Positions 1-11,816 of a stretch of 64,000 bases of DNA are shown here, one piece after another. Source of the stretch: Panonychus citri (lineage: Eukaryota; Arthropoda; Arachnida; Trombidiformes; Tetranychidae); the NCBI RefSeq assembly GCF_014898815.1, contig NW_026515543.1, positions 5,022,001 through 5,086,000 of the forward strand, in the 5' to 3' direction. A model generated the notes under the pieces. The model had not been told where the DNA came from. It was given only the letters and a program-made list of their open reading frames with translations, and searched no databases. How positions within the stretch are numbered: position 1 is the stretch's first letter; the number at the start of each line of letters is the position of its first letter. Made by a program: the position numbers and the translations under genes.

Positions 1-424
1 AATTCTAATTGTGGAAATTAATTTCTCTCGATTTGATTACGAACTAAAGCAATAGATTAATTTAAGTGGAACAATTTAAGAAAATGTGATAATTAATTGG
101 AAGAGAGTTGAAGTAATAAATGGAAAGGCAATAAAATGTTGTTGATTAATTTAAATTTTGCAATGAAAAATATTATGAAAAATTAAAGATAACAAATTGT
201 TACTTTAATTAGTTAATTGTTGTATCAAAATTAAGTGAATGGTTACAAATATTACATTAATTAACTGTTAATTGATTATAATTAAATCAGATAATGATTG
301 TTGTTGTTGTTGGCAAATGTTTTTATCACTTGATTTGTTGAAATTAAAACAAATTACTAATCCATAAATTAAACAGTTAACAATTAATTCAGTTAAATTA
401 AGGTTGTATCAATTATCATTTAGT

Positions 425-432
425 TATAAAAG
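425..432 (+). promoter_or_regulatory. TATA box of the secreted-protein gene
   Basis: A canonical TATAAAAG stands about 75 bp upstream of the ATG at 508. A TSS some 30 bp downstream would give a leader of about 50 nt. A strong TATA box fits a tissue-specific, highly expressed secreted product. The position is seen in the sequence; its use is inferred. Confidence 0.55.
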
Positions 433-507
433 AGATTGAAATTAATTGTTATCAAGTAAAACTAATGGTAGGAAATTGTATTTAACTAATTGTATATGTG
501 ACCCATT

Positions 508-1182
508 ATGAAAATGTTTCAATTTGATTGTCTCTTAATCTGTACGCTAATTGTTACAATTAACTGTGTAACTTCAAGTGATCAAATTGTTGGTAATTAT
601 AATTTAACTCATGATGATTTTCAATCTCTTTGTGAACAGATTGGCTTATTGGTTGCTTCTGGAATTGAATCTGATCAAGTAGCTTCAATTGTTACCAATC
701 AAATGCTCTCTAAATTTGAAACAATCAAACTTGACAGCAAAGGTAAACCAAGTAATCAAAGTAATCCAGTTAATCCAGTTAATCCAGTTATGCCAAATAA
801 ACCACCATCATTTACAGACATGTCATCAGATGCAATGATTGTCTATACCCAAGGATTTATCAACAATATCGTTCAAATTATATTACAAGTATTTACAGTT
901 GAAAACATGGTTGTTAATGTTGCTTATGCTGAAAATTTGAATATGTTAATTGTTGGTAAAAGATCAACAATTAACTCTGATGGAAATGATAATCATAATC
1001 ATCATCGAAGATCATCAAATGGATCAGAGATTTGTAGTCAAATTGATTTTCCATCACAATTACAATTGAACAATCAAGGGGAAGCAACTAAAGTTTTACG
1101 AAGATTATCAACTAATGCAGATAATTTAATTAACCAATTGTTTAAAAGTTCATTGAGAAAATCATCACCATCATCACCTTAA
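508..1182 (+). CDS. Orphan secreted protein, single exon
   Basis: I do not recognise this 224-residue protein. The first 23 residues form a signal peptide (Met-Lys, then a hydrophobic run ending near Thr-Ser-Ser). Two helix-like segments follow (about residues 35-72 and 108-150), separated by an Asn-Pro-Val repeat linker around residues 85-93. A His/Asn/Arg/Ser-rich stretch with possible dibasic sites follows (about 160-172), then a basic Ser/Pro-rich tail. Only two cysteines lie in the mature part (near 42 and 176). The start is chosen because it gives the signal peptide and has a TATA box 75 bp upstream; an AATAAA lies 52 bp after the stop. The paired-helix secreted layout recalls the terminal domains of silk proteins, but I saw no signature motif and make no such assignment. 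Confidence is good that it is a gene and low on function. Confidence 0.75.
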   Translation: MKMFQFDCLLICTLIVTINCVTSSDQIVGNYNLTHDDFQSLCEQIGLLVASGIESDQVASIVTNQMLSKFETIKLDSKGKPSNQSNPVNPVNPVMPNKPPSFTDMSSDAMIVYTQGFINNIVQIILQVFTVENMVVNVAYAENLNMLIVGKRSTINSDGNDNHNHHRRSSNGSEICSQIDFPSQLQLNNQGEATKVLRRLSTNADNLINQLFKSSLRKSSPSSP

Positions 1183-1732
1183 TTATTATACAACTGTAAT
1201 GGTTAATTATTATCATTTGTTATTTACAAAAACAATAAAGTATAATTTAAACTTGTTCACTCAATTAGTCAAATATTATTTGCTTATGTGTGTTTCATTA
1301 ACAACATTTTTATAATATTTAACTAATTGTATTACAATCTATATTTATATATGTGAGTTTAATTGTGAGATTACAATCAAAACATCTAATGGTTTTATCG
1401 CCTTTCATTTGAGTGTTGTTGTTGTTGTTGATTATGATGATGATGAGAAGAAGATGGATTCATGAAAATTACAGAATTAAGATTCATTCATGTAATTAAG
1501 CTCAGATACAAAGTTTACTTTAAAAATTAATATTAATTGTTGTTTACAAAAATGATGATGATGGTGATGGAGATGGAGATGCAAATCTGTACAATGATAA
1601 AGTTTTATCACTATTAATCTTGGAAAAGGAGAGCACCGAGAACTGAGAATGTGAGTAAAAAAAAAGTAACTTTGTCAAAATGATGATTAAAAGTATCTTT
1701 GAAAATGATTTAGTTAATTCTCATGTAATAGA
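1183..1732. other. Convergent 3' intergenic region
   Basis: This AT-rich region lies between the 3' ends of the secreted-protein gene (+) and ATG13 (-). It holds short GTT and GAT/ATG trinucleotide runs and no supportable gene. Confidence 0.6.
1234..1239 (+). other. Polyadenylation signal of the secreted-protein gene
   Basis: AATAAA lies 52 bp downstream of the stop at 1182, followed by T-rich sequence. This is a normal distance for a short 3' UTR. Confidence 0.5.
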
Positions 1733-3695
1733 TTAATTTGAGGAGTTAATTGTTGATGAGCTTTCCTGCTGTTTCGCATATATTGACTGATCATCTTTCC
1801 GTTTCTCCTCCTCCTCCTCTTCTTCTTCTTTCTCTTCCTCTTCCTCTTTATCATCATCATCATCATCTTCTTCACCAGATTTAATTTCCAATGATTCAAG
1901 AAAATCGTCAATTGATAACATTTCAATTTCCATGGCATCAAGAGTTTGTTGAATGTTAAGTAATTCACTTCCACCGGAGGGATTGGTTACAAACGAAGGT
2001 GTTGGACCAGTGAATAGGATTTCGATGTCATCATGATCTGGAGCAAAAGGAGGTCGATTATCAACGAAAACATATGATTCACCTGAGCCAACTGGTTCAG
2101 GTGAATTATCCAAACAGGGTTGACGATAATTGTTGTTACGTCGATCAGAGGGAATAACAATTGGCTTTGAAGCATTTGGAACTTTTTTCTCCAATGTTGG
2201 TGAATCATTCCTATTAATCTCAATCTCAGAAGGGGAATACGTTGAACCAGAAAAGTTGGACGTCGGGGTTGTTTTGGTTGGTGTTATTGTGTTCGATTTT
2301 CCGGAAAATGTATCGATAATATTGGTGGTTGTAGTAGTGGGTGTAACTATCGGTGTGAGGGTTTTACGATTATTCATGAAACAAGATCCTAATAGGTCAT
2401 CATCGTTATCTGATTCATCACTGATTCCAGGGAAATCTTTTGGTAATGGTGGTAAAAGCGGAAAGGGAAGCACAACTGTAAATGAGAAAGGAAAAACAAA
2501 TTGATTAGATTGACAGAAAATAGAAGAGAAATAAATTGTTGACTAGTAAAGATCTTGAATGATTTAAAAGGAGTGACAAGAGTTAAACACTTTGAATTAT
2601 AACTCAACCCACTCACGTTATTCTCATTGTCCAATTAATCATTTAATTAGTCCAACAATTGATGAGCAATTATCAAGAGTTATTTTGGTAATCAAAATAT
2701 TGGGAGTGATTAAATTTCTAATTGGGTTACAAGGATTAGAATTAGATAATTAACTTACTTGGTGAGATTGAACCAAAAGCTAATCGAGGTTCTCTTGCTT
2801 TGTCCACGAAACAAGGACTATTTCTGTCTACTTCGGTAGTATTGGCCTTCTCTTGTATTCGACCTCCGCCAAAATGATCTTCCTTAATGTTTATCGGACC
2901 ATCTTCAGGTTTATTGGTTGTTACCGGATCCAATAGGCGACATGTTTCAAGATTAACTCGATAACAGAAAGACACATCAATGGAATTGTTATTTGTACGA
3001 ATTGAACCAAGTTTAGTTTCCGGTGAAAATTGTTTATGAATATCATCCGCAATCTCGGGATTAATTGATTTAAGAAAAGTGTTAAAATCAACATCACATT
3101 GACAGATACGGTAACAGATAATATGAGATTGATCTTTAAGTCCAACGTTACTCAATTTAAATGAAGGAGTTCCTCGAGCAAGTGACATTAAAGATTTAAT
3201 CATTAGGCCCATTTTTGAATGTACATTAGCAAATGAACTGGCATTTCGGGAACTTGGAATTGGTGATCCACTGGATGGATCAGAAATGGGACTGGCACCA
3301 AGTGGAGAAGAAGCTCCAGTTGGAGAGATTGGAGATTGAACATTGTTGATCGGCTTATTTTCGAACATCCAATATTCCAAGCTAAGAGTTTTACCTTCAT
3401 TGGTTTTAAGTGAAACCTCACAAGTAACTTTCCACCGAGAATCAATGGTAAATCCAGAATTAAGTTTCACTTCCTCTTTAATCGTCGTATCAATCCAATG
3501 AAGATTATCTAGACACTCCAAACATGAGGTTGACACTTCTTCATTATCATTAAGAGCAATGTTAAACCAATCATTTCGAGTTGGGCTACATTTTCTCACA
3601 ACCATTTCTCCTAATCGAGACTCGATGATGACATTCATACACTTTAGGATAAACCCTTTGGTATATTTTTCAGTCTCTCGGTGGTTCATCATCAT
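1733..3695 (-). CDS. ATG13: Autophagy-related protein 13 (ATG13)
   Basis: ATG13 is the regulatory HORMA subunit of the ULK1/ATG1 kinase complex, which starts autophagosome formation. There are two exons: 3695-2759 and 2475-1733. The donor is GTAAGT at 2758-2753 and the acceptor ends in ACAG at 2476. The phase-1 junction joins exactly, giving about 559 residues. The N-terminal HORMA-like part (about residues 10-245) matches the family: an RLGE motif near residue 27, NDWFN, an EVSLKT segment, then SLMSLARGTPSFKLS and CYRVNLE. The loop between strands is enlarged by a Pro/Ser-rich insert. After it comes a disordered region with the conserved FVFVD/DDIEILF-like segment and a family-typical C-terminal helix ending before a very acidic Asp/Glu tract. 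The first of three consecutive ATGs was taken as the start. The acidic tail (about 25 Glu/Asp) is longer than usual for the family. Confidence 0.9.
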
Positions 3696-3896
3696 GATGG
3701 ATGATTGTTAACAATTACGATGAAATGGTAACTATTATTCCAAATCTAAATGGAAATAGAAAGTAAACACAATCCAAAAATTAAAGAGAATAAGAAATTA
3801 CAAACAATCAAGAGATAAAAGTTAAAAGACAAGAGGATAATTAAAGAAAAACATAAACAAAAGATGAAAAATAATCCAAAACAGAAGAAAACGAAA

Positions 3897-4051
3897 TATC
3901 GATATTGAGAAAAGAATATCGATACTTTTTCTCTCTCTTTTTCTCTTTCATTCTATTTTTCGACTCCCCTTTTCCCCTTTATTTCTCTTTAAACTCTGTC
4001 TTTTTCTCTGTCGAAGAAAAAATAAACAAAATTGATTCCGAATTATCGATA
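3897..4051. promoter_or_regulatory. Cluster of three DRE (TATCGATA) motifs upstream of ATG13
   Basis: Three exact palindromic TATCGATA octamers occur at 3897-3904, 3917-3924 and 4044-4051, within 360 bp upstream of the ATG13 start. In Drosophila this octamer is the DREF-binding DRE of housekeeping core promoters. That it works the same way here is inference. The shared stretch could also serve divergent transcription. Confidence 0.5.
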
Positions 4052-4233
4052 TTTCCGAATATCGGTTATCATTTGGTTCCCTTTTAAAATGACGAATCTC
4101 TCATGTGATTGAAATTCTATTCCAAGAGTAAATTTTGTGAGAATAGACTGAAAGGTAAACATGATCATTGGAAGGAGAAAAAGATCAAAGGAAAAAAAAA
4201 GAGAAAAAAAATAAGATGAGAAGAGAGAAATTC

Positions 4234-4239
4234 AAAAAA
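4234..4239 (-). terminator. Pol III terminator of tRNA-Leu
   Basis: A run of six T on the minus strand begins 5 nt after the 3' end of the tRNA gene. This is a standard Pol III stop signal. Confidence 0.75.
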
Positions 4240-4244
4240 GGTGG

Positions 4245-4326
4245 TGGCAGCGGTGGGATTCGAACCCACGCCCCCGAAGAGACTGGTGCCTTAAACCAGC
4301 GCCTTAGACCGCTCGGCCACGCTACC
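4245..4326 (-). tRNA. tRNA-Leu (anticodon AAG)
   Basis: This 82-nt type II tRNA folds fully. The 7-bp acceptor stem (GGTAGCG with CGCTGCC, one G-T pair) is followed by discriminator A. The A box is TGGCCGAGCGG and the B box is GGTTCGAATCC. The anticodon stem CTGGT/ACCAG encloses the loop TTAAGGC, so the anticodon is AAG (Leu, decoding CTT and, after deamination to I, CTC). A long variable arm (TCTCTTCGGGGGC region) is present, as expected for leucine tRNA. There is no intron and CCA is not encoded. The gene lies between the 5' ends of ATG13 and kish, and a T6 terminator follows it. Confidence 0.95.
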
Positions 4327-4590
4327 CATATGATGGAAAGTTCCCTAATTATGTTATTTAACTTGTAGAAAATCTAATTCCGAATTGAGAGAAAAGTCAA
4401 TTTTCTCTGTTTATTTTTCCTCTTTCTTTAGATTTTCATAGTTGGCGCCTTTTCTTTTCTCTGCTTTTGGATCTTTAAATTTTTTTATTTACTTTTTCTC
4501 TTCTCAGCCAATTGATTATTTTTATTTTTATTTTTCTCTTTCATTTGTAATTAGTTTTTTTTTCTATTCTTTTATTATTTATTATTCATT

Positions 4591-5380
4591 ATGGTGAGTA
4601 ATTAATTGTTCTTCCGTTTATTCAGTCTAACTAATTGTCTATTTCTTTCAGTCTGCATTGTTTAACTTCCAGAGTCTTTTGTCAGTCATCTTGTTGTGGA
4701 TTTGTACCTGTTCATTTATCAGAGCAATGATGCCAACACTTTTGGATCGACGTAAAACTGGGTAATTATTATTATCATTTAATTGTCTTTTCCTCTTGAC
4801 GCAGAAATTGTCACATCAATACATCTCAGGTTCTAAATTGATGTCATTTCATTGGTAATAAGCGACGATATTTAGTTTACAGTTTGTATCGGTCGGTTAC
4901 TTTTCTCATCATATGGTTACGTGTATGTTAATTCATGTTTGTTTTTTCTTATGATTAGTATTGTAATTGTCAACTGATTGTCTGTTTCTTTCTTTTGAAA
5001 TTAGTGTTTCAATGGAATTATTTTCAGTATTAATTATTCTTCGCGTGTTGATTTCTCTTATTGTAAGGTTCAATCTCAATTACTTAACTTGAGAATTTGA
5101 TAATTGATCAAAAAGTTGATTTTAGATTTTCCAACGAATCTCAGATTTGTATTATAATGACCGAAAATTAATCAAATATTACAATATGTTTATCGCATTT
5201 GATTTAATTGATTTACTTTTTTTCTCTATTTTCTTATAATTCTGTTGATTTTTTTTTCTCTCTCTCTCTCTCATTAGTGTTCTTGGGATTTTTTGGAAGG
5301 CTGCACGAATCGGTGAAAGATTAAGCCCCTGGGTTTCAGCTTCTTGTTTTATCATGGCTTTTACAATAATATTCTGGTGA
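4591..5380 (+). CDS. kish: Kish / TMEM167 small Golgi membrane protein
   Basis: This 71-residue protein (human TMEM167A has 72) has a signal-like first membrane segment and a second one at the C-terminus, and acts in the early secretory pathway. There are three exons. Exon 1 contributes only the ATG (4591-4593), directly followed by GTGAGT. Exon 2 is 4652-4761. Exon 3 is 5278-5380. Joining restores SALFNFQSLLSVILL, the LLDRRKTG motif, then LGIFWKAARIGERLSP and a closing MAFTIIFW, all diagnostic of the family. Exon 3 follows a CT-rich polypyrimidine tract. Because the coding exons are tiny, the gene is invisible to simple ORF scans. Confidence 0.93.
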
Positions 5381-5444
5381 TTGATAAACATTTTATTTAT
5401 ATATGAACTTCCACGCCTTCAAATCACTTCCTAAGAAATAAAAT

Positions 5445-8400
5445 TCACAGAATCCGAATAACTGGGAATTTGTTATTTATGCTAAAATCAAACTCCGGTA
5501 AAGTCTGCAAAGAAAATGAAACAATTAACTAATTACTATTTTCAAATAACTTTCAACATAAAGATAGATTTAAATATCTATCAATTGTTTGCAAGCAAAT
5601 AAAAAAGGTGAACATTAAAATTTACCTTTGTATTTCCTTGTCCACTTAACAAAAGTTTAATCACAATAAAATTGGTTTTGGCAACCTTGATGAAAGATGA
5701 AATCTAATATTGACAAAAGAAAGTGAAAACAAAATCAATCGTTAGAATCAACCAATTTGGAACAATTTACTTGATTGTTACCTCTTCATTTGGATCGGGT
5801 ACAGTTTCAAAAAGTACTTTAGCTTGTTGGAAACATTTACAGGCTGTTGCATAAAACTCAGCGGCCTTTTCCTTAGCATCAATGGTACAGTTTTCCACCT
5901 CCATGGCTCCTCGATATTGTAAATACGAAACTGGCGGTGGAGCGGAAATGGCTTTAAATGGTCCAAATCTATGTTCGTACCTGCTTTGTTCCCTATTATT
6001 ACCCGACCATGGACTTTTCAATTTACCCTCTAACCGGAAAGCGCTGACCGTTTTAAAGTAGCCACCACAGAGTTGTTGTAATGCCTGATTGATTAACCAT
6101 TCTCGTTGATGAGGCTTCTGTTTCCGCTTTTTAGATTTTACCTTTTTATTGACATTTTTATTTCTAAGTTCTAAAAAATGGATTGAAAAGATTATTAATA
6201 TTTAAATGAATGAAATGAAAGATAATTGAATTACCTGAGATGGCGTTTTGCTCTGCAATGAAAGATCGAGCTCGGTAAAGAGTTGAAGCCATCCAACCAT
6301 AGAGAAACTCGTACAGGTACCAAAAAATGTAAGGATATTCATGAGTCGAATATAATTCAAGTTCAAAACCGGACAATAAATATTGTATCATGACCCTTAG
6401 AATATGATAAAGTACCCAAGTGCTAAAATAGCCTAGATGACTTGTGGGTATATCCAATTTAGAGGTTATGGTGTTTAGGTAAGAGTCAACTTTATCGGCT
6501 TCATCTTGAATGGTCGCCAGTTCCTCCAAAACTTGAGCCAATTTATCTCGTTGACGGGCACGATTGTGACCATTGATTCGAAGTAAAAATGACATTGGCC
6601 CGGTACATCGGTCGAAAAAGACATCGACCACTTCCCTGGCCTCTGGATCGTTGGTCAAAAAGGAGGGTTTCTGATAAATTGAAGGAGGTTGGATGAAATT
6701 TTTAACATCCTCACGGAGTAGGTCACTTAACGGAGCGGTACCAGTTGGAAGGTATAAAACTTGAAGTAAAGATCGTGAAAGGACACAAGACGGTGGTGAT
6801 GATGTTTTACTGAATTCGGTAAAAAAGTCTAGGGCCATGTGAAAGGGTAAATGGTCAGTTATTTTGATCACATGACGGATACGGGAGACAAGATATTCCA
6901 TATACTCGATGGCCTCTTTACGTGATTTCATTTTGGTGTAACGAGGAAAAGTTGGAGGTAAAAACCTTTGGTTAATTAGAGGTTCAAAGCCCATTATGGT
7001 TGGATAATCAGCTCGATAATCAGAGTTTGGTGTTGAAGTGGTTGTTGTGGTGGTGGGCTCAGGTTTAATTCCCAATGAAAGGGTTTGTTGCCAAACGGAG
7101 ATGGTTTCACTAGATTGTTGAAGATATTTATCAGCATCTTCCGCCCAATGATGGTTGTTACTATTAACTTTCATTGAATTTGATTGATGGTGAAGATGCT
7201 GGTGGGGATGATGATGATGATGAATAAAAGATGAACCAGAAGAGGAAGGAGAGGTTGCAACAGAGTGATGAGAATGATGTAGATTAGAGGATTGTTGTTG
7301 TTGTTGTTGCTGCTGTGAAGGTGGTGGGAGTGATGATTAGTAGTATTTAAATTATTCTTGGCTAGAGTTTCCTTTTTTAAAATAATCAGTGACTGGTAAA
7401 ATAGACGAGAAAATTTAAGTCTAGCAAAAAGAGCAACGTTTAATTGGTGATCTTTTTGCTCCTTTAAATCACAACTGGTGAATTTACCATTGTTATTATC
7501 TCCTCCGCCGATGCCACTCTCACCACCACCGCTGGTAAGGGTTTTCATGGGATCTTCATTGAAGAGCGAGTTGTTGAAGATGGAGAAACGACAGAAGAGG
7601 TTGAACAAGATTTTAAATTATTCATCGTTTTCTGATAGTTTTTAACCTTTTTGGACATTTCTTCTTCGACATCACGAATCATTCCACAAACTTTACTATC
7701 GGTAATAGTAACTGGTATTGGAAAATAAAAGGCCGGTTGAAAATCTTCCTCTTCTACTACGTTCCCTCGATAAACAAAGTCACGAATTATTTCAACCAAT
7801 TTTAAAATAGTTAAACTGAAAGATCGTAAACATTTATCTTCAATGGCAAGTGGATTGTGAAGGTAAAGATTGGTGAACACCGTTTGACCCAAAGAATGAC
7901 CTTCTAACCAAGAAACAAGTCGACTGTAAGTATCATCAATGATTCCAATTTTCTCTTCACAGGTTAAATCTTTGATCTTTAATTTTCCCTCTTTCACTGA
8001 TTGATCAAAGTTGAGAACTTTTTTATCTCTATTGCAAACCATCCCTGCGTCCATCTTGGGATCCATCATCTCAATGGCTGACATCGCCTCGAAAAGGCCA
8101 AACATGTCATCATGTAATAGCTCTCCGAGTTTCAACTCTGTAAAGAAAAATAAAATAATCAGAATAAACAAATACAATTGACCCTTGAAAGTCAATCATT
8201 CTAAATGTGGACAATGTTTTACAAAATTCTAAACTGTTGGCAATTTGGGAAAAATATCCGACCTCAAAATGGTGAAACAGATAAATTCGTATAGTATGAA
8301 GATCCAATTACTTATTGTAATGAGCACATGAGAGGGAAAAAACCATCACCAGAATACAGAATTAAAAAATCAATCCATCATCTTCATTTTCCATGATGGA

Positions 8401-8651
8401 AATATTAATATTAGCAATTGTTAATTGTCTAATGGTGATGAAGATGAGCTCAAATTTGACTGTTGATTGAATTTTAATTGTTTCCATTTAGATTTAATGC
8501 CGAGATTAACATGAGATTCATGTGCTATTGTTCACAATTATCAAACAATTGGGATAAGCATGGTAATCATAAGCTTCTTTCACTAACCTTTGGTTGCTTC
8601 AATAAACTCCTGGGTGATATCAGTCCAATCATAATCACTCGATGGCTCCAT
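5445..8651 (-). CDS. NAA35: N-alpha-acetyltransferase 35, NatC auxiliary subunit
   Basis: NAA35 (Mak10) is the scaffold that anchors the NatC N-terminal acetyltransferase to ribosomes. Exons read on the minus strand: 8651-8588, 8137-about 7320 (frame problems, see below), about 7320-6235, 6170-5782, 5703-5626 and 5504-5445. All borders outside the problem area are GT-AG and in phase. Family hallmarks are clear: WTDITQEF, ELKLGELLHDD, the MSAIEMMDPKMDAGM block, WLEGHSLGQTVFT, NHNRARQRDKLA-type block, WVLYHILRVMIQYLLSGFELEL, the YEHRFGPF segment, VAKTNFIVIKLL and the final PEFDFS block. Two reading-frame changes occur between residues of the N-terminal block and the IMGFEPL block: one near 7517-7606, where a poor short intron is possible, and one inside the CAA/CAG repeat near 7300-7325, where no GT donor exists. 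The conserved segment between them is in a third frame. A Ser/His/Gln low-complexity insert is lineage-specific. The gene is either intact with sequence errors or recently damaged. Confidence 0.85.
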
Positions 8652-10181
8652 TATCATTATATCCTGAATGAAAGAGAACCAGTGAGTAAATGTGATAGAG
8701 AAAATGAAGAAATTAAAATATTGAGAAAATAAGAGAAAATCAAAGAGAACAGAAAAGAAAAAAAATAAACGATGAAGATAAATAATAACCAGATGATTGG
8801 GATGATAATCTTTTTACTTTCTCTCTTTTTCTGTCCTTTTCTCTCTGATCAACTTCACTAGATTAAGATGACAACAATTACATGATGGAAATTCATCAAA
8901 CAATGTGACTAAAGAGAGAGAGAGAGAGAGAAAAAATTGAAAGATATAAACATAGACCAAGAACCAGATGATGATGAGAAGGATTGAAAAGAGAAACAAA
9001 AAAGAGAAAGAGAAAAAGAAAGGAAAAGATGATGAAGATGAAGAAATTGAATTTTGTTTTAACAAATCAACACAATTTCCGTGAAATAAAATCAACTTAC
9101 CTTTGATTTTCATTAGAAAATTTTCCTTAACTGATACACTAATTGTAACTCGATAAATTACCATTAAATTGCGATGGTGATTAGTTAATTCTAATGGGTT
9201 TGATCATCTCTCCGATCTTTGTACCATCAATGTGAATACAAACACAACAATCAAGGGAAAGAGAGAAGAGTTTGTTAGGAGGTAATTTCAAATTCTGTTA
9301 ATCGAATGTTAATTTTAATCATTTTCGTTTTAAATTTAATTTTTCTTCTTTTCCCTAATCGAGCTAATTATTCTTTCCTCCTTATTTTTCTATTCTAATT
9401 ACATGAAGATAATTTTCTTAATCAATTAAATTTTTCTCTCAAGTTTAATGCGAGAAAAAGTCTCGTTATAATTTGAACAAAGTGATTACATTGAATTTGA
9501 ATTAGAAATAATTAACTCTTATCAGTGACTGTGATCTTCGAGGATTTGAGGCTCTTTCCGTTCGTTTATCGGCCATTCCAAGTTCCAAATGACCCTTTGC
9601 AGAATCGACTGACCAGTATAAAGCTGATAGTTGATCAGATGATTGACCATGACAATGGTGATTCCAGTTGACAATTCATTCATCATTGAGTTCGATGTAA
9701 TTTAACTCAATAGTCTTTGACCTAACCCATGGACCTTGAGACCAACTTATCATCACTCGAAATTAATCATGTTTACAACTATTTTCGTGTCTCATGAAGC
9801 AGATCACAATCGCCAATTCGAACTTTATTTTTTCGAAAACTTTTGGTCAGATTATAGAAAAATAAATAAATTTAAACTTTATATTTGTGACCTAACAACT
9901 TTGTCCTAAAAAGTGTCTAATGAAATAAGAAACTCTTTGGTCAACCAGAATTAGTGAAAAGTAAACAGCGGCTAAATTAACAACAATTAACTTTCTTCTA
10001 CTCACTAGAATGACGATTAGTTTAAAGTTATATTGTTAAATTTACATGTAAATGATCAAGGTACAAGTATCACTGATTAAGTTATCATTTATGTAGTGAT
10101 TAAGTTGTTAAACCTTTGATTGAATGAGTATAAGATATTTAAGGTGAAAAATGAACTAATTGTTATTGTCATTTGCTGCGA
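8652..10181. other. NAA35 upstream intergenic region
   Basis: AT-rich sequence with a (GA)n tract near 8913-8932 and a purine-rich stretch at 8990-9050. Most of it from 9253 is the second block of duplication A. No gene is supported; a 116-codon minus-strand frame at 8814-9164 is simply the complement of the GA/CT tract. Confidence 0.5.
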
Positions 10182-10627
10182 TTAATTAACGAGTGTAAGT
10201 ATTTTGATGATTTTATCGTAAGCTGATTGAGCCAAAGTAATTGAACCGTTTGAACGAAGCGTCTCCAATGTTGTACAGTTTTTGGGAATTGAACGGTAAC
10301 AATTAACTGACCCACCGAGATAATCAGGTAACTCATTCAACGGAATATAATCAGTAACTTGTTTGATTGAGATGAATTTGATTCGATTCTTAACAGCTGA
10401 TGGATACCAAGTGAATGCGAGAGTTTTAATTGCTCTTAGAACCCAATTGAGGTTGATTATGAGAATGTACTTTTGCCCGGCGGGGAAATAGTTTTTCAAT
10501 GATGAATTGATGAAGGCCAACATTTCGGGATCACCTTGGGCCAGTGAAGCGTTTGAACAATCAAACACCAAAACCCAACCACCGGTCAACGGGAATGACC
10601 TGGAACCCATTTCGTCCGCTTTGTACA
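10182..10627 (-). pseudogene. Truncated duplicate of the CRAL-TRIO gene
   Basis: This is the last 148 codons of the CRAL-TRIO gene at 20742-21659, nucleotide-identical to it including the stop. The match ends at 10627, exactly within the Met codon of the Met-Tyr-Lys-Ala segment. The initiator and all N-terminal sequence are lost, and GTG replaces ATG at the break. The remaining frame covers the central and C-terminal CRAL-TRIO fold only, so it is unlikely to bind ligand. No promoter is evident. Confidence 0.85.
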
Positions 10628-11816
10628 CGATTGATCATAAAGAAACATTGATGGACATTTTTCAGAAAAATCGATGAAAAATTAGCAAATTAACTTCGAA
10701 TCAACTTTGACAACTTTTCTTTTCAAAATGTCCAAATTCAACAATTTGTTTTCTCGATGATTATAATTGCGACTAAATTTAATTTAATTCAGTTTGAATT
10801 CGAGGCTTGTGCTGTCATCTCGTGTCATGTTTTCAAATTAATGCTAAATTCCTGGAAAAATTAATTTAATTGTTTCGTTTTCGTCTTAATTGTGATTGTA
10901 ACTTCTTTCTTAATTAACTCATATGTTTTATGATTAATGATGAAGTTACTTTTTCGATATGTTAATTGTTTGACATTTAATCTTCTTTTTCTATTTTTCT
11001 CTCATTATCAATTAATGTGATGCGACTGATTAGTTGCTTAATTGTTGTAAGTGCAGTTGTTAAGATTGTTATAGTTTGATAAAAATGATTATTAATAGCA
11101 CGTGAGAATTCAAGTTGATTGTTCCTTTTTTATTTAATCAATTGTTTCAATTCGTATTTTTCATTGGGAATTGATTAGTAACAATTGATTACTGCGAGTG
11201 CTAACTAATTAACAGCCTTGATTATCACCATGTTTGTTAGCCAACAATTTATGATTAATTTTTCGGTTAATCTTTTCCTCTCTCTCTCTCTGATTATCTT
11301 CACAATTAGGTAATCATCAAGATAATTGTTCAGGAGCTGAAAGTTATTTTTTGCTAATTAAGGACAATTAGCTTTAAGTTACGTGTAATAATAACAACAT
11401 TGATTAATTGAATTGGTTTAACTTTTTTCTTGCTATTCTTTGATTAGTAAATTGTTAGATGTTGAAATATAATAATAATCACTCATGTTAATTACAATTG
11501 TATACAAAATATCTCAATTGATTTGAGACAATCAAATTACGATTTTTTTTTGTATCATTGATAATCTTTTGGTGTGCAATTGATTACTCAGCGTGTTGGT
11601 GATCAAGTTAATTGTGGTTTGTTTTAGTTAGAAAATAGCAAGCGATCAATATTAATCACAATTTGTAACCTTTCAATTACACTCATCACGGAATCAACAT
11701 TAATTAATCTAAAATTTGTGATTAGATTTAACTTGAAATGCGAGCAAAAAGTTAATTTTTGCGTCACTTTTAATCTTAATTAGTCTTCGTTTCAGAACTA
11801 ATCACTGTTGAAAGAA

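Larger units (their letters stand above)
8405..10627. repeat. Segmental duplication copy A (partner of 18795-21187)
   Basis: Three collinear direct-repeat blocks match copy B: 8405-8619 with 18795-19009 (about 98%, three mismatches), about 9253-9815 with 19883-20455 (high, then increasingly diverged with indels), and about 10115-10627 with 20675-21187 (the last 507 bp identical). The unmatched 8620-9252 holds the NAA35 promoter side and CT/GA-rich sequence. Copy A contains the genuine first exon of NAA35 and a truncated 3' part of the CRAL-TRIO gene. Order and orientation are the same in both copies. Confidence 0.9.

Noticed and set aside
2130..2504. 124-codon + strand frame
   Set aside because: Complement of the ATG13 second exon, whose minus-strand reading has the family motifs.
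10182..10628. Truncated CRAL-TRIO copy as a functional gene
   Set aside because: No ATG, no promoter and only half of the fold; treated as a pseudogene.
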